The notes beneath the pieces were generated by a model. The model was not told the DNA's origin. It was given only the letters and a program-made list of their open reading frames with translations, and made no database searches. Shown one piece after another: positions 42,106 to 54,214 of a stretch of DNA of 64,000 nucleotides. Origin of the DNA: Notospermus geniculatus (Eukaryota; Nemertea; Pilidiophora; Heteronemertea; Lineidae); assembly GCA_002633025.1 (NCBI GenBank), contig NMRB01001057.1:118254-182253 (forward strand). The letters run 5' to 3'. Each line of letters opens with the position of its first letter. Positions within the stretch are counted from its first letter, which is position 1. Both the position numbers and the translations under genes were made by a program.

Positions 42106-43034
42106 CTATTATATTACTCAACATGCGGACTTAGGCTGCATACAGCCTGCGCCACCAGTCCTAAGGCCATCGTTTTCGAGAATAAAAATATGTAAAAATG
42201 CTCGAAGGCACCTCGAACCCAATCATTGCAAAGCTCTCTGAGAGCACTTTCCAATGAACACCTATTTCTAATGAATACGGATTTTCCGTAAGATTAGGGA
42301 ATTTTTAGGTTTGTAAATTTCAATGAAATCGCTACTTGCAGTGAAAGGGTTATAATAGTTGAAATGTCTTTACGCCTGCACAATTTTGCCACCTGTGTGG
42401 TGAAGAACTAAACTGCTTTTTTCCCACTGCTTGCCACCATAACTTGAAATTACCAGCACTCTTTACTTCGCTTCTTATTGCATAGCGACTAATTCAAGCC
42501 ATGAAATCGCCAAGTGCACGCATCGCTAGTAAATTCTTTGAATTGCTAGAATTAACTTTGGAAAAGTATAACTTCCTGAAAAATTATAAAAATCTACTTT
42601 TTTTCTTTTACAATGACTACCGCACGTTGACGAGACTAAGTACTTAATATCCAAGGAATTCGAGTCGGTGGTGTTGGATTGAAAGTCGTCACGCCTGCAG
42701 GAAATGCACAAGGGTATGGTTCAAGTAATAAAATTCCTTAAACTGTGTTTTCGTCGAGTGAAATCGACTTGCACTGCGACTCCTCAGAAGGAGTGGCCGT
42801 CGTAACAGTCAGGTGGTCTTTCATATGGTTTTCTAAAAATTGTAATTTACGGGCCATGCCCTGCAGGAAATTCACAAGAATTGTTCAAAAGTAGTAATTT
42901 AAAATAAGTAGTGAAATCGAAATGCATGAGGATTCCTTAGAAAGTACGCCCGTCGTAATGATCTGATAATATTTTAAGCGATTTTGTTGGAAATTCTGAT
43001 TTTGACCAATGCTCCAATGCCTTATAGTAATTTC

Positions 43035-43062
43035 AATAAATGAATAAATAAATAAATAAATC
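43035..43062. repeat. Microsatellite (AAAT)n
   Basis: Repeated aaat units between tgaataaa and tctatctatc. The matching site in copy 2 is near 52595-52622 with a slightly different count. Confidence 0.7.
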
Positions 43063-43127
43063 TATCTATCAGCCCACATGCCATTACTAGTATTGAGCTT
43101 GGAGTTATATAATAACAAGTGTATTAA

Positions 43128-43311
43128 AGCGAATCAAAAGCGAAAAAATTTGATTTAGAAATAGAATTTGAAAGGGGACGAATTTTCGGGTAAAAATGTA
43201 AACAAACTTCTCCAGAATGTCAACAAAAGAAATTTTCGTGCATTCTGATTGGCTGATTTTTCTGTTTACAAACACCATCCAAATGTAAACAAAATCCGCT
43301 TTTGATTCGCT
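43128..43311. mobile_element. TTAA-flanked MITE, short family
   Basis: Ends agcgaatcaaaagcg and cgcttttgattcgct with TTAA on both sides (43124-43127 and 43312-43315). It shares the AGCGAAT terminus with the longer family at 34863-35243. Confidence 0.85.
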
Positions 43312-43339
43312 TTAAGCGTGAAATTCCATCAAGTTACTG

Positions 43340-43562
43340 TAAAGTCGCAGTCGTAAGGTCACAGAGGTCTGGCATTGCCGAGGTCTAGCTTCTCCAGTTG
43401 GTGATGGTCGGCACTGCTGACCACACACCAGGCTGTTGATATCTTCGAATCGAAGTCCTGTAATGGCTGTAACTGACGCTTTTGATATGATAATGTTGCA
43501 GGAGCTAGATCCCAGTCGCTAAGCCAGGTCTCTGTGACCTTACAATCGCGATTTTGGTATGT
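43340..43562. mobile_element. Foldback repeat copy
   Basis: Arms gtcgtaaggtcacagaggtc and the near complement in gacct-tacaatcg at the right, with cttctccagttggtgatggt inside. Same family as 41880-42105. Confidence 0.7.
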
Positions 43563-43914
43563 ACGTACTTTTATGACATGCCATAGGTATCTTCCCTCGG
43601 TATAGTACTAACGCTTCCCAACATTATTTTTACACACTAGACCTATAATTCATTTCAAGATAGACCCTATGCTACATGCAGACATCGTTTTAGTTAGTAT
43701 AGGCCTATAATTCATTTTGGTACACCCTGTGCTACATACAGACATCGTAAAGTGCACTAGGTCATTGTGAGTACTTTTATGAAAGCCCTCTTAGACAGAG
43801 GCATGCCAATAATTTAATTGATATATCCCAAAGTCGATATCTCTGAACATTGTTTACCAAGTTTATGGGGAAGTCTTAACCTACGCAAGAGCTATTAACA
43901 TGTACCTCGCTAAC

Positions 43915-44470
43915 CTACATTTTAAGTGCAATGTAAGTTAGTAATTGTGTACGTTATATCGACAGTATATGACTATCAGACATCGAATACGCAGGATTTC
44001 AAGGAAAATGATATGTGTAGCAGAATATTTATGACTTAAGTTGCAAGCAATTTGATATAAATGTCGGCCTAATTGACGCAATCGACATTACTATTTATTA
44101 CTTTTTTTTTGTTCATTTTTCATTCCATTTTCCTTCTTTTTAAAAATTTTCTGCATTTTATTTTACTTTTCTTCAATTTTCATTCTTTTTTCCATCATTT
44201 CTATCTTATTTAATTTTCTTGCTATAAATATTGCTTCTATTTTCTATCATTTTGTATTCGTTTTTTTTCTTTATCTTCTTTTTTCTTCCTTAAGATCTGG
44301 TACAATAGAGACTTATAAAGTCACAGAAAAGCCAGGCATTTTAAGTGCAATGTAAGTTAGTAATTATGTATGTGATATCGAGATATATGACTATCAGACA
44401 CAGAACAGATCAGGATTTCACGGAAGGTGATATATGAAATGAAATATTTATGACTTTGCATAATAGGACG
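43915..44470. repeat. Direct repeat of about 130 bp around a pyrimidine tract
   Basis: tttaagtgcaatgtaagtta / gtatatgactatcagaca / atatttatgactt occurs at 43918-44040 and again at 44338-44465. Between them, 44098-44292 is a T/C-rich tract without coding meaning. Confidence 0.75.
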
Positions 44471-44527
44471 TTGCAGGAAATTTGATATAAATGTAGGCCT
44501 ACTTGACGTGATAAATGTAAATATATT

Positions 44528-44665
44528 GGGCCATATTCACAACGGGTATTTAAGACTTAGACGCGTGTAACTTCGTCAAATGCATGGTGGAAGTATGTGC
44601 ATTTAGTGAAGTTACACGCGTCTAAGTCTTAATCGCGCGATGATCACCCTTTTTGAATACGGCCC
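44528..44665. mobile_element. GGCC-ended foldback element, ATT target
   Basis: Ends gggccatattca and tgaatacggccc flanked by ATT on both sides (44525-44527, 44666-44668). Inner arms ttaagacttagacgcgtgta and complement. Also present at 54082-54214, so it predates the duplication. Confidence 0.85.
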
Positions 44666-44769
44666 ATTACTTTTGTGATTTTTTTCTTTTTCTCCTTGAT
44701 TTTTTGTTCTATTTTCTTACCTTTTCTTTCAATTTTCTATCCTATGGGATGTTGTTTATCAAGCACGTT

Positions 44770-45240
44770 TTCAAAATCAAAAGTGTTTCATCTTTAATAC
44801 AACATCCAAGTTTTTAGAGGGATGTTTTAAAACGAGATAGTCTCTTAAACAGTTGATAGAAATATATTCGGAGTTACAGTGGCCCATAATGGTCCCTCCC
44901 CCGTCACTGCAAACTGTGTGCGGTGAAGAAAGGAATGACGGCTAAGATATTCCTGACTTTCTCAGGATGGTAAAAATACCAAGTGATGTTTCAAAACACA
45001 CAAATGGTTTTTTGATCAAAAGTTTTACATCTTTATACAACATCCAGGTTTTAGAATGACGTTTGAAATTAGTTTTTAAACCTTTTTAATAATTAATATA
45101 GAAGTATATCTAAATATAGCTAATCAGTGCTCCTTGCTCGCTCCCTCCGTCGCCTCATACTGCGTGTGATGACGAAGGGAGCAAGCGCTAAGGGCCTCTG
45201 ATATTCTCAGGATGGTAAAAATATCAATTGATGTTGTCTA
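44770..45240. repeat. Two diverged tandem units of about 230 bp
   Basis: Each has aaaagt-tttcatctttaata / caacatccaagttttta and ends with ctcaggatggtaaaaatacc-type words followed by ttgatgtt. Confidence 0.6.
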
Positions 45241-45924
45241 CATTGGCCTTCAAAGTTCACACTGCAAAAATACTACACTTAAAATTTACAAAAAAGTACT
45301 TGAACGCAAAATTGACGTGAATGAACTCGCCCCTGGAAGGATAAAGTACAAGGCATCCACATGTTTTTAGTGCCAAAAACAAAGAGAGATCAAGCCGGAA
45401 GATTGACATGAGCATTTTTGGCTTTCTGCCGATTCCAAAAGTTAACGAACATGCTTTCGTGTCAAAATACAACAATTTTTACCTTTTTTTCTGTACTAAT
45501 TAGACTTCGCTTTACAAATGTAATACCTTGTGAAAGATGTCAAAAGTAATATAAAGGCGAGGATCTCGTTTCGGTATTCGTGACATCCCAGTTTTAACCC
45601 TTTCCCTAACTCAACAGTATTAACGAAATGATGTTGGTTACATGAAGAGTGAAACACGTTGCAGGAGCCAAGATCGTGAGAGCTAGTAACTTTCACCTGA
45701 GTTACCGGTATGAGAGGGATCGTAGTCCCCCGGAGTCTTAAGTCCGTTTTTATAGTTCAACAGGAATTATGTTAATGTAGGAAAAATGGCTAAAGAAACT
45801 GACACTCCAGCGCAGCCACGAAACTTGCCATACAGTTGCAGATCATTGTGTCCCAGACTTTCATTCCTGGGACTTTCTCCTCTGGTACACCAGTCTCAAC
45901 GGTTTAGGTGAGGACGAAAACCAT

Positions 45925-46490
45925 TCCGGGGCACTCAAGAAGCAGCAAATTCTGCACATCACTTGATCCCCTTTCAGACCAGTTTAAAGTACATGTACAG
46001 ACGGCGCATGTAAAAGGCGCCACACAAATTACGCAGTACAAAAACGCTTCGAAAAAGCATACGCTTCGAAAAATATTTTCTGGGGAACTCAAGGAGCAAC
46101 AAGTTTCGCACACCACTTGCTGCCCCCTTGCAGACCATTTTCGATAACACACTGTCGACTCGCTGGTCAAAGGTGCGGCACATCATCACCTCGGCCAGAG
46201 CAGTTTCGTCAAAAACGTTACTGGGAATCACGGAGTAGCTAATTTAGACATCACTCGATCTTTCAGGCGAGTTGAGAGAAAAGCGCAATGGGTGACCAGG
46301 CGGGTAAAGACACTTCACATTATTACTCCAGCAACTCAAGAAACCCTTCTGGAGAACTCAAGGAGCAGCAGATTCAGCACATCATTTACACGTAATCCAA
46401 CTTTCAGGCCAGTTGAGAGCACAGAGTGGCGACTCACGGAGACCAAGGCGGGTCACGTACCATCCAGTCTCTCCAGAAACCATTCTTGGG
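45925..46490. repeat. Degenerate repeats with a shared minus-strand LLLLE frame
   Basis: Three blocks carry actcaaggagcagcagattc or close variants (near 45934, 46086 and 46350). On the minus strand they read DVQNLLLLECPG, GVRNLLLLEFPR and DVLNLLLLEFSR. The surrounding frames are broken, so this is a decayed repeat rather than a gene. Confidence 0.5.
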
Positions 46491-46597
46491 AAAATAAGGA
46501 CTACCTTACTCCCTCCCGCCTGAATGTTGTAACTTATTCAAAATTTTCTAACAGCTTACACAAAATTTTGTAATAATTTTGTAACTTATTCAAAAGT

Positions 46598-46804
46598 ATG
46601 AAAATTGACCGACGAAAAGTTACGCAATTTAGGCCTACACGCAAATGTTGGGCAAAACAAGAAAGCAGAATCGGAAAAATGGAAAAAGTGAAATTGGAAA
46701 AAACGGAAAACCTACCTTCTGTCAGGACCATTAATGTAAGACACAGGACTACTAAACCAAGAAAAATTGAACTCTGCCACCGCCGTGTCATGTCTTGTCT
46801 TTAG
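46598..46804 (+). CDS. Small hypothetical frame retained in both duplicate copies
   Basis: A 68-residue basic frame that recurs at 56806-57012 with two amino-acid differences (R-to-G and M-to-K). It has no recognisable domain, signal peptide or clear splice context, and the opposite strand is also open. Retention may only reflect the youth of the duplication. Confidence 0.12.
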   Translation: MKIDRRKVTQFRPTRKCWAKQESRIGKMEKVKLEKTENLPSVRTINVRHRTTKPRKIELCHRRVMSCL

Positions 46805-47849
46805 AGTCTTCAGTCCTCCACAAAAATAACGTTTGCCGCGAATTTCTCTACAAATAAATCCTTGCGCACCGTAAGGGTTGCGATAAAGTCAAACACAACT
46901 TCACTCCAAGATAAGTTATCTCTATCTGACGATGTCTACTTTATCTTGCGAACTTTCTTATGCGAGACCCGAGTGGGTGGCGAGCGATGTGAACTCCGAG
47001 ATAGCGATCCGTGATGTAAGCACCGCGATCGTATGTCAGACTGTCTTAAACGAAAGACTCCTTACTATCGGTGTTTACTCATTGTGTAGTTTACTTGGCA
47101 ACTTGCCGTATCTGACGCAAGCTTCACAACGCGGGAATTCCCTACACTTGGAGCGTTTCTCACGTGTACAGTTCATGAGAAGACCGAGTACGCCGGTAAC
47201 TAGGCACAGTGGAAACACACATGGTCCATTTTGCAAGGGGACGTAGGGCTAACTCGGCGAACCGCACCTCCAGGAATTGATCGTGTGATGACCTAGAAAA
47301 ACCCTCACATGCCGGGAGGAAAAAATTCTTTGAGTGGCATTTTAGATAGGATGAAAAACGATATAATGAATTCATTGGTTTGTCTGTCTATAGAAACACA
47401 ACGTTTCCACCAGTTCTGAGGCCGTAAATCTATTTCCAAGATCTCTGAAGACCTTTTTATTCCAGAAACATTTTATCGTCGGTTAATGATCTGTCTCATG
47501 TTTTGTGGTATTCTGTTTCACTCAGGTACACTTATCTATTACATGTATTTCTTCCTTTTATCATTTATTCTAAACAATATTTTTGTAAAGAGCTTTAGAG
47601 CATGTTTTACTTGTACAAAGTACTATAAAATAACTGTAACTAAATCAAATTTAATTTAATTTAATTATACTTTAATTAATTCTTCCCTGGTCGTTGACTG
47701 GTGTACAAGTCTGGAAGTCTGTATGGAATGAAAAAGGTTGAAATCAGAAGAAGCCTGCTAGAACCATCATAAGCACTAATAGCTTGGATTTGATTGGTTG
47801 GTGTGCTGGGTTCCTTATGCAAGATGCCCAAGCAACATCTGGTGAAAAG

Positions 47850-49830
47850 TACGAGTGATCACATGTCTTGTCAGGGCTTCATTTCCTTGTAGTGTTGTGG
47901 CTTTCCTTTGCCTGTTCCCAAACACCAAATGAATTTACGTTTGATGATAGTCTTTCTTATCAATGCTGTTCTTTCCTTGCAGCATTGTAACTTCTTCTTC
48001 AACTAACTCGCAAACAAATCCGATGCAATACACATACAGTATGGCGATTGACATTCTCTCACAGCTCCCTTAGTATACTGTGAACTTCTTTGCCCGCTTC
48101 CGAGCAAAATGATCCTTGAAATTTACATAGAATCACAGGCCTAGTCAGATCTCCTTTCCTTTGTGGTGTTGTGGCTTTCTGTTGCCCGCTTCCCAGCCAA
48201 AACCGATGAAATTTGCCGATCATCACATGAATAGTCGCATCTGCCTGTTCGTTACATTTCGGATTTCTCCTCCCTGTTACCCAGCCAAAAGCCGATGAAA
48301 TCTAATGGGCAATGGCAGGTCGTGCCTGGGTGTTGCATGTTAGCTTTTTGCCTGCTGCCCAGCCAAAAATAGTTGCAATTTACGTTGATCACAGGCCTTG
48401 TCAGAGCTTCATCAGAGCTTCAATGTTTGTTGTATTATGGTTTTTGTTTTGCATGCTTTCCAGGAAAAAATCCTTCATATTGACCCAAATGACTGGCCTC
48501 GTCAAAAGCGTCGTTTATTTTTAGTGTGATTTGGCCTTATTTTGCCTTCTTTCCGACAAAAATCAAGGAAATTTACTCAAGAAAACAAGCTGTCAGTATT
48601 TCAATTCTTTGTACACATGTACTGGTGTTGTGGACTGTTTTGCTTGCTTCCCAGGAAAATGTCCTTGAAACTACCACGCCGTGACCACAGCGTCAGAGCT
48701 ACCTTTGCCAGGTATTTGTACTTTATATGTAGCATGCATTTTTAGAACTTTTTTTATTTGTAGCGATATAGTTTGGCTTTATTTTCCTCCTTTTAAAAAA
48801 ACAACGCAATCTAACTACAATGGCAAACCTTATCAGCGCTGTTCATTTTGTGATATTGTGACTTTATCGTCCAAGGTAGGCAGCCAGTTGAAATCAACGT
48901 ACATGTAGAATCACTATCTCGCCACAGTGCTTTCTTTAGTAGTTTGTGGCTTTCTTTCCCTGCTTCCATAAAATCGATGAATTTCACAGAGCTCCCTCTA
49001 TTTATATTGACGTGGATTTCTTCCGTTCTTCCAGTCAAAAGCCGATTAAATTTAAGGTTCATAACCAGCGTTGTCATCGCTTTCTTTCTTTGTAGTCTTA
49101 AGTTGTGGCTCACTTATGCCTGCTTCACAGCAAAAAATGATATTTACGTAAGATGACAGGCCTTGTCAGCAGTTCCTCTTCTTCATAGTTACCGGTAGAT
49201 TCTTTTGCCTGTTTTTCAGCAAAAACCGATAAATTTTCGAATGATGACAGCCTCCATCAGTGCCAGAGTCTTTCTTCTTGTGACGCTGTAACATTCTTAT
49301 GAAAGTTACGCACCAAAAATTCCTTGTTAGCAAGTTGAGCAATAGGTGTCACTACGGCCCACTACAATGCCTTGCGGATCTATTCGTGGTTGATCGAGCA
49401 CCAATCAAGAGAACTTTATTTTGCATTGATCCGTTAGAACTTTGCTGCCATCTTTTGGCCATAAGTGCGACTGACTACTCCTATTTGAGCAAACACCAAA
49501 GGACTTTTCAGAGCGTTCATTCTTTCTAGTATTATGTTTAAGCTTATCATGCCTGTTTCCAAGCAAAAAACAATGCTTTACGAAAGGCCTGGCAGAACCT
49601 TCTTTATTTGTAGTGTTGTGGCTTCATTTTGCCTACTTCAGTGCCAAAAAAACATGAAATTCAAGTATGACCACAGGTCTTGTGTCACAGCTTTGTTTTG
49701 AAGTGTTTGTATTTGTTTTGTATGCTCGCCAGCAACAACAATTAAGAAATTTTAAGTATGATCACAGGCCTTGTCAGAACTTTCTTTCTTTCTATTGTCT
49801 TTCATTCAAATTCATTGATATCTGCAACAT
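47850..49830. repeat. Degenerate tandem array with units of about 90-110 bp (copy 1)
   Basis: The words atcacaggccttgtcagag, tttgtagtgttgtggctt, ttgcctgcttcccagcaaa and ccgatgaaatttacg recur in this order, roughly 20 times with wide divergence. Short frames here are by-products. Confidence 0.7.
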
Positions 49831-50608
49831 GTCATATTTTTTTAAAAATCAGAATATTCATAATTTTAAGTGTTTTTATTACATGTACATCCCAAGGGGA
49901 CCGTTGCACAGCACATGTGATGTCATAATGTGCTCAATGCATATTTATGAAGGTACAACGAATAGGCCTAGGCAGTCACAGTATTAGCTCATTCACTACA
50001 AAGGTCGTCAGCCTATTGACACTAGTGACATCACAACTCATGGCAATAGTTTCCATGGATCAATAGAATGTCAGAAGTTTACAATGAGTGCAGTCTCCCT
50101 TTAAAAATCAAATATCTTGGCAACAAGAGAGAATAATGAAATTGCGTTAATATTCATCTTTCAGGTCCCAGGAAATTTTAGAAGAAATTTTCACCTACCT
50201 GGCTTCTTCTAACATCCTATTTTTTAACTATTGCTTGTTTTCTTTGACATCCTGTATAGTAAATCGAAGAAACGTGGGGAAATCGACGAGCACAGTGTCG
50301 ACCTGCGCTTCGTACTCCATCTATCGGTCAAGACAGACATCGATTGTATCTGCAAAAGGAATCAGAAATCGTTGTTGCCAAAGGAACACAAAGTACTGAG
50401 AAGATGGAGGGGTGTCTCCTGTACCTACGACGGCGCCTCAGTCATCGCCCAGGTTGCGTAGGAGAGCCACCAGAATCGTTTCCACAGCAGGCGTTACACT
50501 GTAGGCCTACATGTCTAAAGTTTTTTTTCAGATAGATCTGGGCCAAGATACAGTCTTTGACAAAAGTTATCTCCACCGTTATCGTCTTAACTTCGTTACA
50601 AAGAGAAG

Positions 50609-50814
50609 AAAGGGGCTGTTCGTTTTCGTCACTTGAGGAATCTGAGTTGTGATCCTTGGGAAAACGGCAAAAGTTATGCACTTGCAAATTGCTGGGGTTA
50701 TTTGTTGTGCTGTACAGAATAATCGCTGCAGTTTGCAGCTTCATAGCCTTTTCCGTTTTCCCAAGGATCACAACTCAGATTCCTCAATTGACGAAACCGA
50801 ACAGCCCCTTTGAT
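50609..50814. mobile_element. Foldback element in copy 1
   Basis: Arms aaaggggctgttcg-tttcgtc and gaggaatctgagttgtgatc pair with gatcacaactcagattcctc and cgaacagccccttt. Also present in copy 2 at about 62829-63033. Confidence 0.8.
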
Positions 50815-51110
50815 GCAGTTTTCAGTAAATAATACTTAAATCTTTTCTGCATCTTACATACACAAACCTGCTTCTGCAGCATCACTCTGACATAAGACAT
50901 GCTATATGAAGACAGTATACCACTGTATAATGTACGCGATGCTCGCAGCGCCGACCTGTCGGGATTTCCGGCACGCGGGTTCCTCATTGTTACTCAACAT
51001 GCGGAGTTGGGTGTCAGCAGCGCCACCAGTGCACAGAATTCAGTCATGCAGCGCTGGTCATGGAGTCGTGTCATGACTTGGCCAAACATGTGCTTGTCCC
51101 TGCACCCGCC

Positions 51111-51290
51111 GAAATCGCAGCTGTGAGGTGACAGAAGTTTGGCATTGCTGGGGTCCAGCTTCTCCTGTTGGTGATGTCGGCATTGCTGACCACACAACAG
51201 ATATTTCATATCTTCGAATCGAGGTCCTGACACAATGTTGAGCAGCAGATCCCAAAGTGGCCAAGCCAGGTCTCTGCGATTGTGGTGTTG
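51111..51290. mobile_element. Foldback repeat copy in copy 2
   Basis: Counterpart of 41880-42105 with an internal deletion removing the gctgacgcttttgatatgat stretch. Confidence 0.6.
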
Positions 51291-51335
51291 ATTCGTCCTA
51301 TCATATTACTCAACATGCGGACTTAGGCTGCATAC

Positions 51336-51712
51336 CAGTCAGGAACAATCGCTCGATCGCCAGTTGCCATCCAATCGAACTGCGTCGGTCAATATTGAAC
51401 AACTGGGTGTAAATATGGCGTCGGCCAATTGGCCGAAAATCGACCGATCGAGGGGCGGTACTTTCAACACTGTCAAAAAAACGGTATAAATGCGCAGGAC
51501 CGTTTTTTGACAGTGTTGAAAGTACCGCCCCTCGATCGGACGATTTTCGGCCAATTGGCCGACGCTATATTTAAACGCACGCTGTTGTTCAATTGACCGA
51601 CGCAGTTCGATTGGCGGCAACTGGCGATCGGTAGATTGAAATGCGCGCCATTCCTTCGAGCTGCGCAGTTCAATTGACCGATAACTGGCGATCGGGCGAA
51701 AATTCCTGACTG
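51336..51712. mobile_element. 377-bp near-palindrome, copy 2 only
   Basis: Ends cagtcaggaa and ttcctgactg. Nearly the whole length pairs, and the centre (51457-51538) is an almost perfect hairpin around ggtactttcaacactgtcaa. Copy 1 has continuous sequence here (gctgcatacagcctgcgcca). The 158-residue frame is an artefact of the arms. Confidence 0.88.
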
Positions 51713-52685
51713 CATGTAGCGCCACCAGTCCTAAGGCCTTTTTTTCGAGAATAAAGTATGTAAAAATGCTCGAAGGCCCCTCGAACCCAATCATTGGAAA
51801 GCTCTCTGAGAGCACTTTCCAATGAATACCTATGTAACAGGATTTTCCGTAAGATTAGGGAATTTTGTAGGTTTGTAAATATTAATGAAATCGCTACTTG
51901 CAGTGAAAGGGTTATAATAGTTGAAATGTCTTTACGCCTGCACAATTTTGCCACCTGTGTGGTGAAGAACTAAACTGCTTTTTTCCCACTGCTTGCCACC
52001 ATAACTTGAAATTACCAGCACTCTTTACTTCAGTTCTTATTGCATAGCGACTAATTCAAGCCATCCAATCGCCAAGTGCACGCATCGCTAGTAAATTCTT
52101 TGAATTGCTGAATTAACTTCGAAAAAGTATAACTTCCTGAAAAATTATAAAAATCTACTTTTTTTCTTTTACAATGACTACCGCACGTTGACGAGGCTAA
52201 GTACTTAATATTCAAGGAATTCGAATCGGTGGTGTTGGATTGAAAGTCGTCACGCTTGCAGGAAATGCACAAGGGTATGGTTCAAGTAATAAAATTCCTT
52301 AAACTGTGTTTTCGTCGAGTGAAATCGACTTGCACTGCGACTCCTCAGAAGGAGTGGCCGTCGTAACAGTCAGGTGGTCTTTCATATGATTTTCTAAAAA
52401 TTCTAATTTACGGGCCATGCCCTGCAGGAAATTCACAAGAATTGTTCAAAAGTAGTAAAATAAGTAGTGAAATCGAAATGCATGAGGATTCCTTAGAACG
52501 TACGCCCGTCGTAATGATCTGATAATATTTTAAGCGATTTTGTTGGAAATTCTGATTTTGACCAATGCTCCAATGCCTTATAGTAATTTCAATAAATGAA
52601 TACATAAATAAATAAATAAATATCTATCAGCCCACATGCCATTACTAGTATTAGGCTTGGAGTTATATAATAACAAGTGTATTAA

Positions 52686-52868
52686 AGCGAATCAAAAGCG
52701 AAAAAAATTGATTTAGAAATGGAATTTGAAAGGGGACGAATTTTCGGGTAAAATGTAAACAAACTTCTCCAGAATGTCAACAAAAGAAATTTTCGTGCAT
52801 TCTGATTGGCTGATTTTTCTGTTTACAAACACCATCCAAATGTAAACAAAATCCGCTTTTGATTCGCT
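52686..52868. mobile_element. TTAA-flanked MITE, short family, copy 2 counterpart
   Basis: Same element and flanks as 43128-43311, so it predates the duplication. Confidence 0.85.
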
Positions 52869-52898
52869 TTAAGCGTGAAATTCCATCAAGTTACTGTA

Positions 52899-53120
52899 AA
52901 GTCGCAGTTGTAAGGTCACAGAGGTCTGGCATTGCCGAGGTCTAGCTTCTCCAGTTGGTGATGGTCGGCTTGCTGACCACACAGCAGGCTTTTGATATCT
53001 TCGAATCGAAGTCCTGTAATGGCTGTAACTGACGCTTTTGATATGATAATGTTGCAGGAGCTAGATCCCAGTCGCTAAGCCAGGTCTCTGTGACCTTACA
53101 ATTGCGATTTTGGTATGTAC
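52899..53120. mobile_element. Foldback repeat, counterpart of 43340-43562
   Basis: Same order of words, with one base missing in ggtcggcttgctgacc. Confidence 0.7.
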
Positions 53121-54081
53121 GTACTTTTATGACATGCCATAGGTATCTTCCCTCGGTATAGTACTAACGCTTCCCAACATTATTTTTACACACTAGACCT
53201 ATAATTCATTTCAAGATAGGCCCTATGCTACATGCAGACATCGTTTTAGCTAGTATAGGCCTATAATTCATTTTGGTACACCCTGTGCTACATACAGACA
53301 TCGTAAAGTGCACTAGGTCAGAGTGAGTACTTTTATGAAAGCCCTCTTATACAGAGGCATGCCAATAATTTAATTGATATATCCCAAAGTCGATATCTCT
53401 GAACATTGTTTACCAAGTTTATGGGGAAGTCTTAACCTACGCAAGAGCTATTAACATGTACCTCGCTAACCTACATTTTAAGTGCAATGTAAGTTAGTAA
53501 TTGTGTACGTTATATCGACAGTATATGACTATCAGACATCGAATACGCAGGATTTCAAGGAAGATTATATGTGTAGCAGAATATTTATGACTTAAGTTGC
53601 AAGAAATTTGATATAAATGTCGGCCTAATTGACGCAATCGACATTACTATTTATTACTTTTTTTTGTTCATTTTTCATTCCATTTTCCTTCTTTTTAAAA
53701 ATTTTCTGCATTTTATTTTACTTTTCTTCAATTTTCATTCTTTTTTCCATCATTTCTATCTTATTTAATTTTCTTGCTATAAATATTGCTTCTATTTTCT
53801 ATCATTTTGTATTCGTTTTTTTCTTTATCTTCTTTTTTCTTCCTTAAGATCTGGTACAATAGAGACTTATAAAGTCACAGAAAAGCCAGGCATTTTAAGT
53901 GCAATGTAAGTTAGTAATTATGTATGTGATATCGAGATGTATGACTATCAGACACTGAACAGATCAGGATTTCACGGAAGGTGATATATGAAATGAAATA
54001 TTTATGACTTTGCATAATAGGACGTTGCAGGAAATTTGATATAAATGTAGGCCTACTTGACGTGATAAATGTAAACATATT

Positions 54082-54214
54082 GGGCCATATTCAAAAAGTG
54101 TGTTTAAGACTTAGACGCGTGTAATTTCGTCAATGGCGGAAGTGTGTGCATTTAGTGAAGTTACACGCGTCTAAGTCTTAATCACGCGATGATCACCCTT
54201 TTTGAATACGGCCC
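54082..54214. mobile_element. GGCC-ended foldback, copy 2 counterpart
   Basis: Same ATT flanks and inner arms as 44528-44665, with a five-base loop deletion. Confidence 0.82.

Larger units (their letters stand above)
41730..50938. repeat. Large direct duplication, copy 1 (9.2 kb)
   Basis: Begins tgctcgcagcgccgacctgt and ends ctgtataatgtacgcg. The whole block recurs in order at 50940-63364. In the 120 bases from 45241 against 54792 I counted two differences. No intact gene was recognised in it. Confidence 0.93.

Noticed and set aside
46932-47246. 104-residue frame as a duplicated gene
   Set aside because: The counterpart near 57137-57456 has an in-frame 3-base difference but also a one-base indel (gaaagactcc vs gaaaagactcg) that breaks the frame.
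51339-51815. 158-residue minus frame, longest in the window
   Set aside because: Lies in the 377-bp palindrome present only in copy 2; the residue pattern mirrors itself because the DNA is palindromic.
53629-53847. 72-residue Phe/Ile-rich frame
   Set aside because: Translation of a T/C-rich tract, equivalent to 44098-44292 in copy 1 where the frame is not kept.
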